A stretch of DNA of 64,000 bases from Dichomitus squalens LYAD-421 SS1 (lineage: Eukaryota > Basidiomycota > Agaricomycetes > Polyporales > Polyporaceae). Made by a program: the position numbers and the translations under genes. The notes below the pieces were generated by a model. The model was not told the origin of the DNA. It worked only from the letters and a program-made list of their open reading frames with translations, and did not search any database. Positions 36,755-48,600 of this stretch are shown piece after piece (position 1 is the first letter of the stretch; each line of letters opens with the position of its first letter). The DNA lies in the NCBI RefSeq assembly GCF_000275845.1, contig NW_006766890.1, positions 623,042 through 687,041 on the forward strand, written 5' to 3'.

Positions 36755-38790
36755 ATGCCGCGTCTTTTCGGCAGCCTAGGTCGCTCCTCAAAGGAAGGCC
36801 GTGGTTATACCAGCCAGTACGCTGACGGGTACGATGCTCCCCAAGGATACTATAGCTCCTATGGGTTCGACGAGCAGGAACCGCGGCAGAACTCGACCTG
36901 GCGTAAGGTGTTTTCGAAGAAACCGTCCAAAAGAGTGGGTACATTGTCATGTCATTCAGCAGATGTGTCTGACGCCTCTCGTAGAATTATCTCAGTAGAC
37001 AGCTGCAAGATGAGGTATGTCCGAACGGCTCTCGGCGGCTGTGTCACTCTTTACATCGTCCACGACACAGACTGATCTGTACGTCTCGAATGGACAGACG
37101 GCGTTTGCGCCAGGCAGAAACTACCGCACGACTGTCGAAGACTACCCGGAAGAGCAGCTAACCCGACGGTTACGTGGGCCGCTGCCGACAGACGACACAG
37201 AATCGTTCGACGAGCTCGCCGCAGACCCGCGCCGTAGCGACAACATCGTGCCGCTCATCCAGCGCGAGAGCTCGCTTATGCGCATCGGACACGCGTTCGA
37301 GGACAACGGCACGTATGCCCCTGCCCTTTCTGCAGTGCCTTCTGCGGCCCTCCCTCCGCATCAGCACAGCGTCCCACTGTACGCACCGCAGCCGGTGCCG
37401 GGCATGCAGCCGCATGTCGGCGCAGTGCATGACATGCACGGCCCTGCTGTGGTGCAGAACATGGCGCCTCCACGGAACAACAGCGTCCGGCCGGATATAG
37501 TTAATCATGCGTCTTCGTACCTCGGACGCGATCAGCCGATTCATAGACGGCAGGAGCGGGATAGGAGTGCGCCACCAAGGGTGAAGGTGAGCGCAGAACC
37601 CATTCAGCGTCTCGTGAAGCGCGAGGACTGACATTATCTTCAGCCACTTAAGGATCACCCAGCATACTGGGAGAAGCCCCTCGACAGGGATGAAGAGCCC
37701 CCAGTTGTGGTCGTGGTCGAGTATGGGAAGAATGGGAAGAAGGACAAGTACTACATCATTCCTGCCGGAGCGCCGGTCGTGTTCGAAGATGAGAACGGAA
37801 ACGAGCTTACACGGTACGTTTGCCGACCCCATTTCGAAGCAAGGTGGAGTCTGAGCTGTCATCGAAGTGTTGGCGACTTCAGCGGAAAGTACAGGCCTCC
37901 TAGGCGTCCGCGGCCGGTGATCGTCCAGGATCAGTATGGCCGGGAGATCTGTCGGTGCGTACCTATGGAAAATGCTATACCAGTCAGTACACTCATACAA
38001 GCCATGCGCTTCCAGAGCCGGGTTCAACAACGACGACCATATCTCTGTGGGAAGTCGTTCCCTCGATAGCAATTCTTACCATAGCGAAAGTGGACGGTCT
38101 CACCATCGCGGCCGGCCTGTCCACCGATCCCCTCATGATAATCAACACGCATCGAGGTCGGGACTCGTTTATCACCCCGGAACGTGTTCAAACTAATGAT
38201 GATTCATGCAGGGAGCACGGCTCACACCACGGTTCCTCCCTCTCCTCTTCGCGCCCATACGCGGGTCCAGCCCCTGACTCCTACCTGAGGGATCCACACT
38301 ATCAGTAAGTCCGTTGCGTATGTGGGTCACATAAATAGGTGAGGAGCTGATCCCGCGACAGAGCATCACGACGGGCTGGTACTCGTCCATCACACGATGA
38401 CCTCCGGGGCTACCCTGCAGACCCTAGACCGCCTCGGAGTGAAAGAAGCGCAGGGTACGTATCTCCTGGGCACCCCTCTTCCGTAACGCCGATCGCTAAT
38501 GCTAGAGGCTTCAGGCAAAGTTCAAGTGACACACTAGTGCGGTCGAGCCCACGCCGTAGCGACGATCGCTATGGCCGTCCGAGAGGCTCTGATAGACGCG
38601 ACTATGGTTCAGACGACCGGGGGCACACGTATCAGCGCGAGCACGATAGCCGGAGGAATGGGTGAGTATGATGTACGTGTCTCGATCCGGCAGACTGTGT
38701 TTCACGGAGAGTAGCAGCAGGGGCAGATCCGGGTCGAGTAATGACTCTTACGACCGTTCATACCGAAGACGACATGACCGTTATGACTGA
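36755..38790 (+). CDS. Basic, partly disordered basidiomycete protein of unknown function
   Basis: Multi-exon gene starting MPRLFGSLGRSSKEGRGY (36755) and ending RRRHDRYD (stop 38788-38790). A short N-terminal basic part WRKVFSKKPSKR is followed by a Pro/His-rich linker. The most ordered region is near 37680-37960: HPAYWEKPLDRDEEPPVVVV, KKDKYYIIPAGAPVVFEDE, then VGDFSGKYRPPRRPRPVIVQ with DQYGREICR. Repeated PVxVxD and E(D/N)GNE patterns suggest small beta units. The C-terminal exons are Ser/Arg/Tyr/Asp-rich, with SSSRGRSG. I do not recognise the family, and localisation cannot be judged. Internal exon edges are only partly resolved. Confidence 0.6.
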
Positions 38791-38984
38791 GATGCTGGAC
38801 ACTTGATTCTTGTTATGCTTTTGTTCTCCGGACGTTTGATGTGCATGCTTTCCTAGCTTTCGCGCTTCGAGCTCTCGAAGTAGGCGTAGATCAGCCTACC
38901 ACCATGTATAATTATGCCATATGCCTTCGTATGCACGGTAGCTTACCACCATGTGTCATACACGAAATTGAAAGCGCAGTGATG

Positions 38985-40156
38985 TCAGCGCTTTCCACCC
39001 CGCCGTCGAGAGCCTGTTCCCCTGCTTTCACCGCGACTCCTACCTTCAACGGCGCTGATCTCGCTCTTGCTGAGCTTGAGGATACCACCCTTAAAGGAGC
39101 CAACGCCCATCTTCATACCGCGATCTCGCTTCTTCTTTCGCAAGTGCGATGTGGACGACGCGTCGTACAGGGCCTTCAGCGCCGGATGATAGTTCCCCAG
39201 CTGCTTTGCCTGTTAGATTCCGATGATCAGCAAAACGTCAGCTGCGAAGCAGCAACAACGGCGCACCTCCTCCAGCTCCTTCTGTTGCCGTTCCTTCTTC
39301 TTCTCCGTAAGTCCGTCCCGGACATGTTTCGCTGCCCGGTTGTGCTCCTTCTGTCGTACTGCGGCTTCCCCCTTACCGAGTTTGGCTTTACCGGCAGCCT
39401 CCATGACGCGTCCGGCGAGCGCTTTCTTGCGCTGAGCCGGTGTCAGATTCAAGTCAGGATTGAGAGACCCTGACAAGAGCTGGGTATGGACCAGTCGATG
39501 TAGGAGAGCGTCGTTCTGGGCGTTCGAACTATAAGGACAGATGTCAGGGCTAGGCTAGTACTAGAACTCGGAGAGACCTACAGATCGTCGTCCTCGTCAT
39601 CCTCGGAAGATTTCTTATTCGCTGGTCTCCTTGCTTCCTCCGTCAGTTTAGTGACTTTCGAGGACTGCATGCCAATTCAGCCTTGTGCCCACGAACCTAC
39701 ATGTCTATTTTGGGCTCACCATGAAGCCTGATTTCGATTTCTTGGGTATCATGGAGGATGTGCTCGCTTCGGAGAATACGACGATATCCGGCTGACGTGA
39801 CCCGCTTTCGTACGTGAACTCGTCGTCCCCTTATGCACTGATGATGAGAGCCAGCTCATTGAGCAGTCGAAAGACGCGACTTTACCGTCATCGGACTCTC
39901 CCTCTCCGCCACTTGGGTCGTCCTCATCGAACCCTTCATCATCGCTGTCTTCTTCCTCGCCAGAACTCGACCCCTGCCCAATTCCCGCCCACTCTTCTTC
40001 ATACTCATCTTCTTGACGGTTCTTTTTCCTGGTGCTCCTGTCTTCAGTGGTTGTGGGTCCATCCTTCCGCTTCCCTATGGTTACAGGGGTGTCAAAAGAT
40101 TGCAGAAATTGCTGCCCGTGAGCCTCGAGGATCTTCAGGAGGTCCTCGTTTGCCAT
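38985..40156 (-). CDS. Faf1/C1orf131-like ribosome-biogenesis protein
   Basis: Starts MANEDLLKILEAHGQQFLQS (40154-40156) and ends in a Gly/Arg-rich tail, RGTGSRRGGKR. A Lys-rich stretch TRKKNRQEDE is followed by an acidic Asp/Glu tract. Next come PDIVVFSEASTSSMIPKKSK and LNPDLNLTPAQRKKALAGR, then a long charged helix KKKERQQKELEEAKQLGN. The basic C-terminal box GMKMGVGSFKGGILKLSKSE follows. This order, with a (P)xIVVFxE motif and a late GxFxGGxLxLSKxEI box, fits the Faf1 family, which acts in 18S rRNA maturation in the nucleolus. The assignment rests on remembered family patterns rather than alignment. Confidence 0.6.
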
Positions 40157-40424
40157 CTTGTGATACCGGAACTCAGTTGTCGTCTCAAAAAGAGGAAGGC
40201 GCTTGGGAGTGTGTGTCAGGATCGTTGGTTGACCAGCCAAGAGTGAGGACAAGTGAGGGCAAGGCAACAGTAGCTACTGGGGAACTGGACGATCGGTGTG
40301 GCGTTCATACTTTTCGGCCTGTTCCGGCTCCCCGGCCCGGATAATCAATCTGGGGTTAGGGGTTTACGCCACACGCGCACGACCACCACATCTGCTCATC
40401 TACTCCTCTGACGAGGTGCTCATC

Positions 40425-41239
40425 ATGGCACGGAATCGCAAGAATCATGACAGACCCACGGCTAAAGCAGGACAAACGATTGATATCCCTGAACACGAGC
40501 AATGGCGTATCATCAAGGAGTCGGGAGTCCTCAAGCAGATACCTCAGGATCCGAAGTCTACCACAGTGGATGAGCGAGCAGAGGACGAGGAAGAAGGCTT
40601 GTCACCCTTTGCCGAAGAAGTGTTTAATTCAATGATGCTCGTCATCCCGATGTCGTTCATGCTGTTGCTCATGGAGATGTACGTGGTCTACTGTTTCATA
40701 CCCGCATGCGGACTCACGACTGGGATCATATAGTCTGGTACACTTCCAGTATGGCCGGCAGCCCGACTACCTTGCCATTTTCAAAGACAGAATGCTTGCA
40801 AGTGTACCGAGTGAGTTCGTTGCTGCTCTCACTAGGGCACAGGACTAATAGGTCCTCAACTCAAGTCATCTCAGTATTCATATTCTACTGTAAGCCCAAC
40901 TCTTGGCCAACGCACGTCTTTGTTCACTTTGTTCTGCCTTAGCTAACCGCTATAAGTCGCACCTATATATGCAGGCGGGTTTTTTCGTCCTGGCCTGTAT
41001 AGTAGGTCCACGTCTAGTTTGGCTAATCAACCGCGGGAACTGGCTGGTAGTAATGCGGCAGGTAAGTGTAGTCCCATCACATCCTTCGCGCTCGATGAAA
41101 CGTAAATGCACTCCAGAGCCCACCACTAGCAACCGCTTGGATATATGCTATTGTTCAACTAAATCTCTTGCCAGCCGCACTCAACCTCATCATCGTCCTC
41201 GGATTTGGCTGGTACAAGGGTCTGAAGCTGATTCCTTAG
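40425..41239 (+). CDS. Small fungal multi-pass membrane protein (DUF7719-like)
   Basis: Starts MARNRKNHDRPTAKAGQ (40425). A hydrophilic N-terminus of about 65 residues precedes FNSMMLVIPMSFMLLLMEIL. VHFQYGRQPDYLAIFKDR follows after an intron with acceptor ATATAG. Further hydrophobic segments are YMQAGFFVLACIVGPRLVWL and LLPAALNLIIVLGFGWY, giving about four membrane helices. It ends KGLKLIP (stop 41237-41239). The layout fits a conserved fungal membrane family that I associate with DUF7719; function is unknown. It has no signal peptide, so it is probably an internal-membrane protein. Confidence 0.65.
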
Positions 41240-41632
41240 ACCGGACATCATTCTACAGAAGACTACATACCGCTATCTCTAATCACATACGGACACACAT
41301 ACGGGTCACCCCGACAACTATGTATGCTCGATAATACGCCGCATAACGTGTTGTGCTCTTCGACACGGACGGCACCTTATACGAGCACGAATACATCGAT
41401 CCGCAGAATGGCCAACAGAGAGGATATGACTCCGTCTCCGTGGCAGAATTGATCTGCGCTCAAAAATACGCCACTAGCGGGTTGGGGCTTAGACCCGTAG
41501 GGCACCTTATATGAGCGGGAATAGCACACGCACGTCATCTGGCACAGTAGACATTCAGATGAAGCTCTAGAGATACATATCAGTGATCGCACTGAGCTGG
41601 AGCAAGTACAAACAAGAATTGTCCGCGACGTT

Positions 41633-43527
41633 TCAACGCCCCTCTCCTTCGTCAAGCTCCTTGGCCAGAGACTCCACCTTGGCCTATAAAATGCGTTTAT
41701 TAGCGAGCGGTCGGGGGGCTCATAATGAATGGGCTTACTCGATATGCTCTACTCCGGCCTTCTAGATGAGTGCGCAAGGCTCGAAGCTGCCACCGCAGCC
41801 GGCGCCCTAGCTTCGGTAGCTCGTCCTTATGTCGATCGAGCCGCTCCACGAGAGCCCTGTAAACTCGATCGTCTCGGGCGAAGTAGTACGTCTGCAACAG
41901 GAGTAAGACACTATTCTGACTGCTTGACGCCAAGCGTGCATACAGGTATTGCTTCGCCGTTTATCACTTGCAGAGCAGACGACCATGCAGCAATCATCAC
42001 CAGGTCGGCCGTCGCATTGGCCACACTGGACGGCATCACATCATCAATATAGGCTTCAGACACAGATAGCCTTGTGACTTACTAGTCTTCCAAGGAGGCG
42101 ATGAGGTCCGCCTTTCCCAAGTTCTTGGTGGCAAAGCTCCGAACCGCTGCTTCAGCATTGTGCACCGGCTTCCCTTCTGTGCCCATTCGCAAACAAGCAG
42201 CTACGTCTCCTGCCTGCAGCGTGATCCACGTGTCGCCTTCACTCATGATGAGCGTTTGTAGAAAAGACGCCATAAGATCCTTCTGGGACTTCTGCAGGCC
42301 GAAGTCGATGGCTATCTTCAAGTTTGTCCCTGGAGTCCACCTTGAGCCCCTCCCAAAATATATAGACTATATTCACGTACTCAGCATTTTGAGCATGTTC
42401 TTCGTTTCGGGCTTTTGGAGGTCTTCGTCTTGTAAGTGGTTGATGTAGCGAGAGAAGGCACCAAGCAGAACGATTGCCATGTCTGTATGCTCTATGCGCA
42501 TCGCATGGATGAGTGGTGTCGCGTCCCCGGACTTCTTGACCAGGCTCTAGGAGATTAGATACTCAGCACGGGGTACATGCGGGAGAGTGGAGACAGATCG
42601 CAGAAAGACTCACTTCGAATGACCTATCACGGACCTCCATGAGGAACATTATATCCCTCCTCTCAATTGCACGCATGATTTCGTAAGGCTGACAGTGGAA
42701 TGGTCAGACAGAATCAACTCAAGGAATGGAGCTGCATACCTCAGGCTGCCTCCACGGTCCTTCACTCTTCTTCGCAGCCTCTCGCAACGTCTTCGCCGCA
42801 TTGAATGCGGAGGGTAGCATGTCCAATAGTGACCTCCGCCGCGCCTTTGGACTAGATTCTGGGGAGTTGTGCACTGAGGCCGTAGGCGATAGTTTGCTGT
42901 CCCCATGTTGGGAAGTAGGAGTCTCGAGGGACTTCCGTATCTGCTCGAGCTCTGCTTTGACGGCTTTAAAAGCTAAGCCGTTGGCCTCTCTCTGGATGAA
43001 AGCTCAACTGACGTCGGCATCGAGTAAGGCATGATAGGATAAGGCATACCATCTCCTGGTAATCTGGAAGATAGACAAGGGTCCGAACGACACCGCTCTC
43101 GCGGGGTACCATGCTGGCTGGGCTCAACCTCGCTATCGTCTATCTCCTGAGATATCTTGATGACCACGGGAGCATTGTTGTACATCGCGGCCCAACACGC
43201 CACAGCGCACAGAGAGGTATCGAGGGCGAAATAGAAATCACGGACTGCGTGCAGTGTGCTGCGCGGGAGTACTTTTATGTCTTCTCAGGACACAAGGACG
43301 GGCCGACGTCGTCGAGGCACAGCATGCAAGAGTCACGACGAGTGCATAGACAGACAATAGGGATATAGGACCATGCTAAGGCTGTTGCCTGGGTGCTGTG
43401 TGGTACTGTAGCCCTCGAAGCTGCCGCAGTCGTCATCGCCGCCAGACAAGAGCCTGAGGCGTTGCTGCGTACGGTAGACAGAGGCGCCCGTCGCAGTGTT
43501 GGCGGCAAATCCGTCGTTTCCGGACAC
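41633..43527 (-). CDS. Conserved fungal protein of unknown function
   Basis: Multi-exon gene whose last residues are AKELDEGEGR (stop 41633-41635). Recognisable exons, in order, are STLHAVRDFYFALDTSLCAV, CWAAMYNNAPVVIKISQEID, HGTPRERCRSDPCLSSRLPD, ARRRSLLDMLPSAFNAAKTL, MRAIERRDIMFLMEVRDRSF, LKIAIDFGLQKSQKDLMASF, HNAEAAVRSFATKNLGKADL and YYFARDDRVYRALVERLDRH. The C-terminal half looks helical and soluble; the AVACWAAMY segment is hydrophobic. No catalytic motif is evident. The first exon is unclear: ATGs at 43527 and 43508 in different frames are both possible, so the N-terminus needs transcript support. It is head to head with the release factor gene. Confidence 0.6.
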
Positions 43528-43551
43528 TGCTGGTCATTCTGGTCTACTTCT

Positions 43552-45087
43552 ATGTTCCGTCCTGCTTTCCGTCAACTGAGACCCTCTAGAAATCTTGCGA
43601 CCAGCAGGGCTGTTAGAGCGCAGGCGCAGACAACGCAGGCTCCACAATCGCCAGACGCACCGATAGTCCAGTATGTCCGGAGGAAAATAGAAGAACGACA
43701 GAAGCTGCAGGCCGAGGTGTGTCATTCGTACCTACGAAATGCATGCGTACTGAGTCTACCTCAGCTATCAGCAGAGGTGCTCTCGGATGAGGACATACGT
43801 CGAGTCCGGAGGATCAAAGAGCTGGAACCTCTCCAGGATGCTTGGACAAGGTGGAAGCATGCCAAGCAGGTCCGTATGTTCGCGTTTACTTTGCGCGTGC
43901 ACCATGTAACTAACCACAATCCTAACAGTAGTCTTTAGAGGAAACACTAGCCCTCCTAAGCGATCCAGATCCAATTATGCGAAGCATGGCCGAGGAGGAG
44001 TATGCCACCCTCTCAAAGACAGTGAATGAGATGGTTCAGTCTACCTTTCCAACTCTCCTGGTCCCACCGTCGCAAACTGCCAACCTGTCCGCCATCATCG
44101 AACTTAGAGCTGGAGTTGGAGGCTCGGAGTCTGCCCTTTTCGTCGCCGACCTAGTACGAATGTACACTCGCGCGGCTCAGTCCTATGGATGGAACGTCAC
44201 GATGCTCAATAGCAACGTTCTCGAGTCAGGTGGCATGAAGGATGCCATTTTGGAGGTGAAGGGAGAGGGTGCGTATGATGCACTGCGGTGGGAAAGCGGC
44301 GTGCATCGGGTGCAGAGGGTCCCTGCTACCGAAGTCAACGGACGGGTGCACACGAGCACCGTTGGAGTAATGGTATATTGTCTTCCCTGCATTGATTGTC
44401 TCTGCTCTGGTCTCATGTCCTGGTTCTAGGTCCTTCCGTTGACTGAAGACGCGGAGCCGGCGAGGAATGCCGATGACGACCTCTTCACCATGGATGAAAT
44501 CAAGCTCGAGGTCATGCGCTCGAGGGGTGCTGGTGGACAGGTGCGTCAGATGACAGTGTCAGGCATGGTCTTCGTAGTATTGAAGCGTCTCGTAGCACGT
44601 AAACAAAACCGAGTCTGCGGTCCGCATAACACATCTACCCACAGGCATTACCGTTTCGATGCAGGACGAAAGGAGCCAACACCAAGTATGCCGATCAGTG
44701 ATGATAGCTGAGGCTTTGCTCATTCTTAACGCAGAATCGAAGACGAGCATTTCAAGTCTTGCGCGCACGGCTCATGGACAGGAAGCTCAATCAAGAGATG
44801 ATCCAGCGACGTGATATGCGGCGCGGCCTTGTGGGTAGTGTCGACCGAAGTGAGAAGATCAGGACGTACAACTATGCACAGGTCAGCTTCCTTGATCCGA
44901 GATCACGAGTCAGGTTTGCTCAGGCCACACGACAACTTTGCAGGATCGAGTTACGGATCATCGACTTGGTATGTCTCTGAAAAACCTCACGTCAGTGATG
45001 GAAGGGGACGCGTTGCAAGATTTTCTCAAGGCCCTTCAACAGCGTCACCACGATGAGCTGTTGGAGGATGTCTTGTTGCAACAATGA
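43552..45087 (+). CDS. MRF1: Mitochondrial peptide chain release factor 1
   Basis: Terminates mitochondrial translation at UAA and UAG. It starts [20 protein letters not shown] (43552), an Arg/Ser-rich mitochondrial presequence. Visible are the N-terminal helical domain with [19 protein letters not shown]; domain 2 with [17 protein letters not shown] and [18 protein letters not shown], where PAT is the stop-codon recognition tripeptide; and the peptidyl-tRNA hydrolysis motif RGAGGQ followed by [10 protein letters not shown] across an introns-rich stretch. The C-terminal part includes [19 protein letters not shown] and DRVTDHRLG. It ends [10 protein letters not shown] (stop 45085-45087). All key residues are present. 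Confidence 0.93.
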
Positions 45088-45626
45088 TGCCTTCGAGTCG
45101 TCATTTCAATTTTCTACGCCCACGCGCCCACGCTCTGAGCTTCCGGCTTTCTGACGCTACCATAGTAGTTTATGTGCATGATAATGTTATGTACCCTCGT
45201 CGTCTCTACTAGGCGCTATGGGCCGTGTGGTCCGTAATACGAGCAGCCCATCTCCCAGAAAATGTTGTAGTGGTCTTCAGCTGACTGCCCGGAGCTTGGT
45301 CAACTGTTTGGGCAGCAGGATTGAGGCCTTGAGCGGCCGCCAGGGTATCGGAGTGAACACTCGGCTGGTGAAGGGAAAAGCGCCGATGTTGCAAGCACAT
45401 AACAGGCGCTTATGTGCTTCTGGCACAGTTCTTAAACTTCGCGAGCACAGTCAAGCGTGAGCTATCAAGGTCCGAACTCTGTCCGGAGGACACCGGCTAG
45501 GCGGTATGAGACACGCTATGACTAACTCCGCGAGCATCCTGACGTCGCATCGTCCAGCCTACAGCTCAGGAACGGTTTCCCGCAGTGAAGTACTTGGTGG
45601 TTAACGTGCGCCGTGCCACTCTATCC
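45088..45626. other. Intergenic before the Dicer-like gene
   Basis: About 540 bp holding the release factor 3' end and probably the promoter of the Dicer-like gene. I searched it for a missing helicase P-loop (GxGKT) in the plus-strand frames and found none. Confidence 0.4.
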
Positions 45627-48600
45627 ATGTTCAATCTATGGAGACAGGCCTCAGAGCACTCAAAAGAGGGCGCCAAAACACGTGATACAGGTGCCGCTCC
45701 AGCCAGCATGGCAACAAGTCCATCCAACGAACGCAAGACAACACCAACGCTACTCTCAGGAACAAGCGACCTGCCTCGTCCACTGATCTCACATGAAGAC
45801 ACGGTCAGTGAGCTTGAAAAACGGAACGGTAACAGATCATTCCTCACTTCCAAAACTTGCAGCTTACTTGCTTGTTTAGTTCTCGCCGTGGTCGAGAACC
45901 ATGCAGGTTAGTCCTAGTCGCTTGAAGTGCATGTCGTTGTGGAGCTGCACATTGAACACATGGTTCTATAGAGAGAATGAATCTTCTTCGGCTGACATTA
46001 GGTCAAAGCATAGTTTCGCAGCAGTCCTTGATTGCCAACGGAACACGCAGTCACCGAGTTGTCTTGTTCATTGTCGAGTACGCCTGAAGCATAACATTGG
46101 TCACCGCTATACTCATAGCTAGCTGACGTCCCTCTAGTGATAATCAATCAATAGGGCAATACGCGCAAGAACTTGAGGATCTCGATTTCTCCGTAGAGTC
46201 ATACACCGTCGCTATGCATTCCGCTGGGACGAACCAATGGCCAAACATCATTTATAACGACATCATCGTCGCGACGGCGAATGTGGGTGTCCTGTATATC
46301 ACTCTCACGCCATCTACATATCTAACTATCTCGCAGATGCTCCTGGACTCACTATCAGACGGCAGCATCAAGCTGTCCCAAGCGCATATGCTCGTCATTA
46401 GCGATGCCCAACGTGTAGTGCCCATGGTTATGCCCCACCCAGTACTCCGTATGATGTCGGACTTCCACGCCAAGACAGCCGACCCTCCTAGAGTGTTTGC
46501 CTTGTTCACCTGTTCGCCCGAACGCTGGGTTTCTCTGGATCTGGCATGGCTTGAAGCCCCTCTGCGGGCTCAGGCGTTCTTCTTGGCGACAAAGACTGTC
46601 AACTCTTGGTCTGGGCCCGTGGAACTTGTAATGGAGTATGAAGCAACCCCGTCCTCTCAGATGGAACCTTACATGTCCAGTATCGTGCGACGAGCTGATC
46701 CCGAAGGCCTGCTTGTGCGACCTCAGCACTACCGTCGAGCCCGACGTATCTGTTTACAACTGGGATCCTTTGCTACGAATGCATGGTGGCGCGATACTTT
46801 GGATGAGCTCGTGGCATTGCCAGTGTCAAATGATACCAAATTGTCAGTAGCTCGAGACAGTCTGGAGCTGATCAAGAGCCACGGAATGGCGGACAGACTG
46901 CAAGTCGCTCCTGGCTCTTCGAATCCCAATGTGACCTTCAAGGTCTCGAAGCTGCTCCAAGTGCTGCAGCCTTATGCAGCCTACGGCGACCAGTTCCGAG
47001 GCATTGTGTTCGGTAGGTGGTGATTCTGTAATGCGCGAACGCTTATGAACCCATGTTGTTCTAGTGCGAGATAAGGTTGTCGCAAGCGTCTTGCCTGGAC
47101 TGTTGAATGCCGCCGAAACACAAGTACCCTTTATCCGTGCTATCGCACCCAGCCGAAAAGAAAGGTCGGGGAAAAATTCTTTGGTGCGTCTTTGGCCCCC
47201 ATTTCGTCATCCCAATGACACTCAATATGGACATAGCACGCTGCTTTGAGCGCGTTCTCTTCGAGTAAATATAACCTGATAGTGCTTACCAAGTCCATGG
47301 AGGACGTCGAATTACCACCAGCGTCCATCATTGTCAAGTTTGTGATTCTGTGATCAGGATTTCTCAGTCTCATCATTTACGACTATTACACAGCTTTGAT
47401 GTGTTCGATGACCAGCTCTCGTACGCATACAGTCACTTGCATACCCGCGGACGGCATTCCCATCTCGTGTATTTGGTCGAGAAAGGGAATAACGAACAAC
47501 GACGAATACTCACCCGCGTGCAGAGCGTCGACAACGAGATGAAGGAATGGGTAGGCGACTTCGTCCGTGGTGACTGCAATGCCCCACCCAAGTCTATGCA
47601 CGTTGGTCTGGACCCGTATCAGTCGGATAGCGATAACGAAGGGGAGGACTACATCGTGGATGCTGTGACTAGCGCACGGATCGACAAGTCGCAGGCAATC
47701 CCTACTTTCTACCGCTTTGCCATCCAAATGCATGCCGTGTCAGGCGCCGAAGACGAGAAGGTCGCATTCAACATGGAGACGGGGGAACGTGGCGATGACG
47801 CAGCTGTCCTCCGGTATATCATCTCATTCCCAAAGTCTACAGCACTCGCAGCAATCTCAGGACCATATTGTTCCACGAAATGGGAAGCCAAACGGGAGGC
47901 TTGTCATCAAGCATGCAAGGAGCTCGTTCGAGTTGGTATAATGGATCACCGGCACTTCCCCCAGTCACGACGAGTGCCAGCAGGCCAGAGCGGTTCTACA
48001 GATACCAACGGCGAGACCCCTGCTCCGCGGGATGTGAAAACGGCCAACACATCCGCGAAGACTCACGGGTATCCGCGGAAAATTCCCGACTTCTGGCCCA
48101 ATACGCAGTCGTCTCCCCCTACCATTCTCTATCCTACCGTCGTCGCTCCTGACAACATGGGTGAGGAAGTCCATGCGCCTGTCCTCCTCCTGACAAGGGC
48201 CCCTCTTCCTCATGTGCCGGACTTTTCCCTCTTCTTTTCGGGTTTGCGTACCACGGTACGATTCTACAAGGCCGCTCCCATCACAATTACCGACGCCCAG
48301 CTCAAGGCGCTCCATGGGTACACTCTCCGTGTCACGAAGTCCTTGACGAACAAACCGCTGGATTGCCCTCTTGGCGACTTGCTATGTTACTTTGCCCCTC
48401 TGGATTCCTCCTGGCACTCTAGCATCTCTCCGCACTGGCCCCTTCTGTCTGTAGAGGGACATGTCCTGTGGGACGCTGTGCAACTCGCTGCTGATTACTT
48501 CGCGATACGCCTGCTTGACAGCAACGTCCCAATAGATGAGCGGGCAAAGGACGCCATCGTGCTGGACCGCCAGGTCGAGTTTACCATGCGGCACTTCGTG

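Noticed and set aside
37170..38072. 300-codon minus-strand frame
   Set aside because: Antisense to exons and introns of the basic protein gene at 36755-38790. It crosses real splice sites of that gene and has no domain signature.
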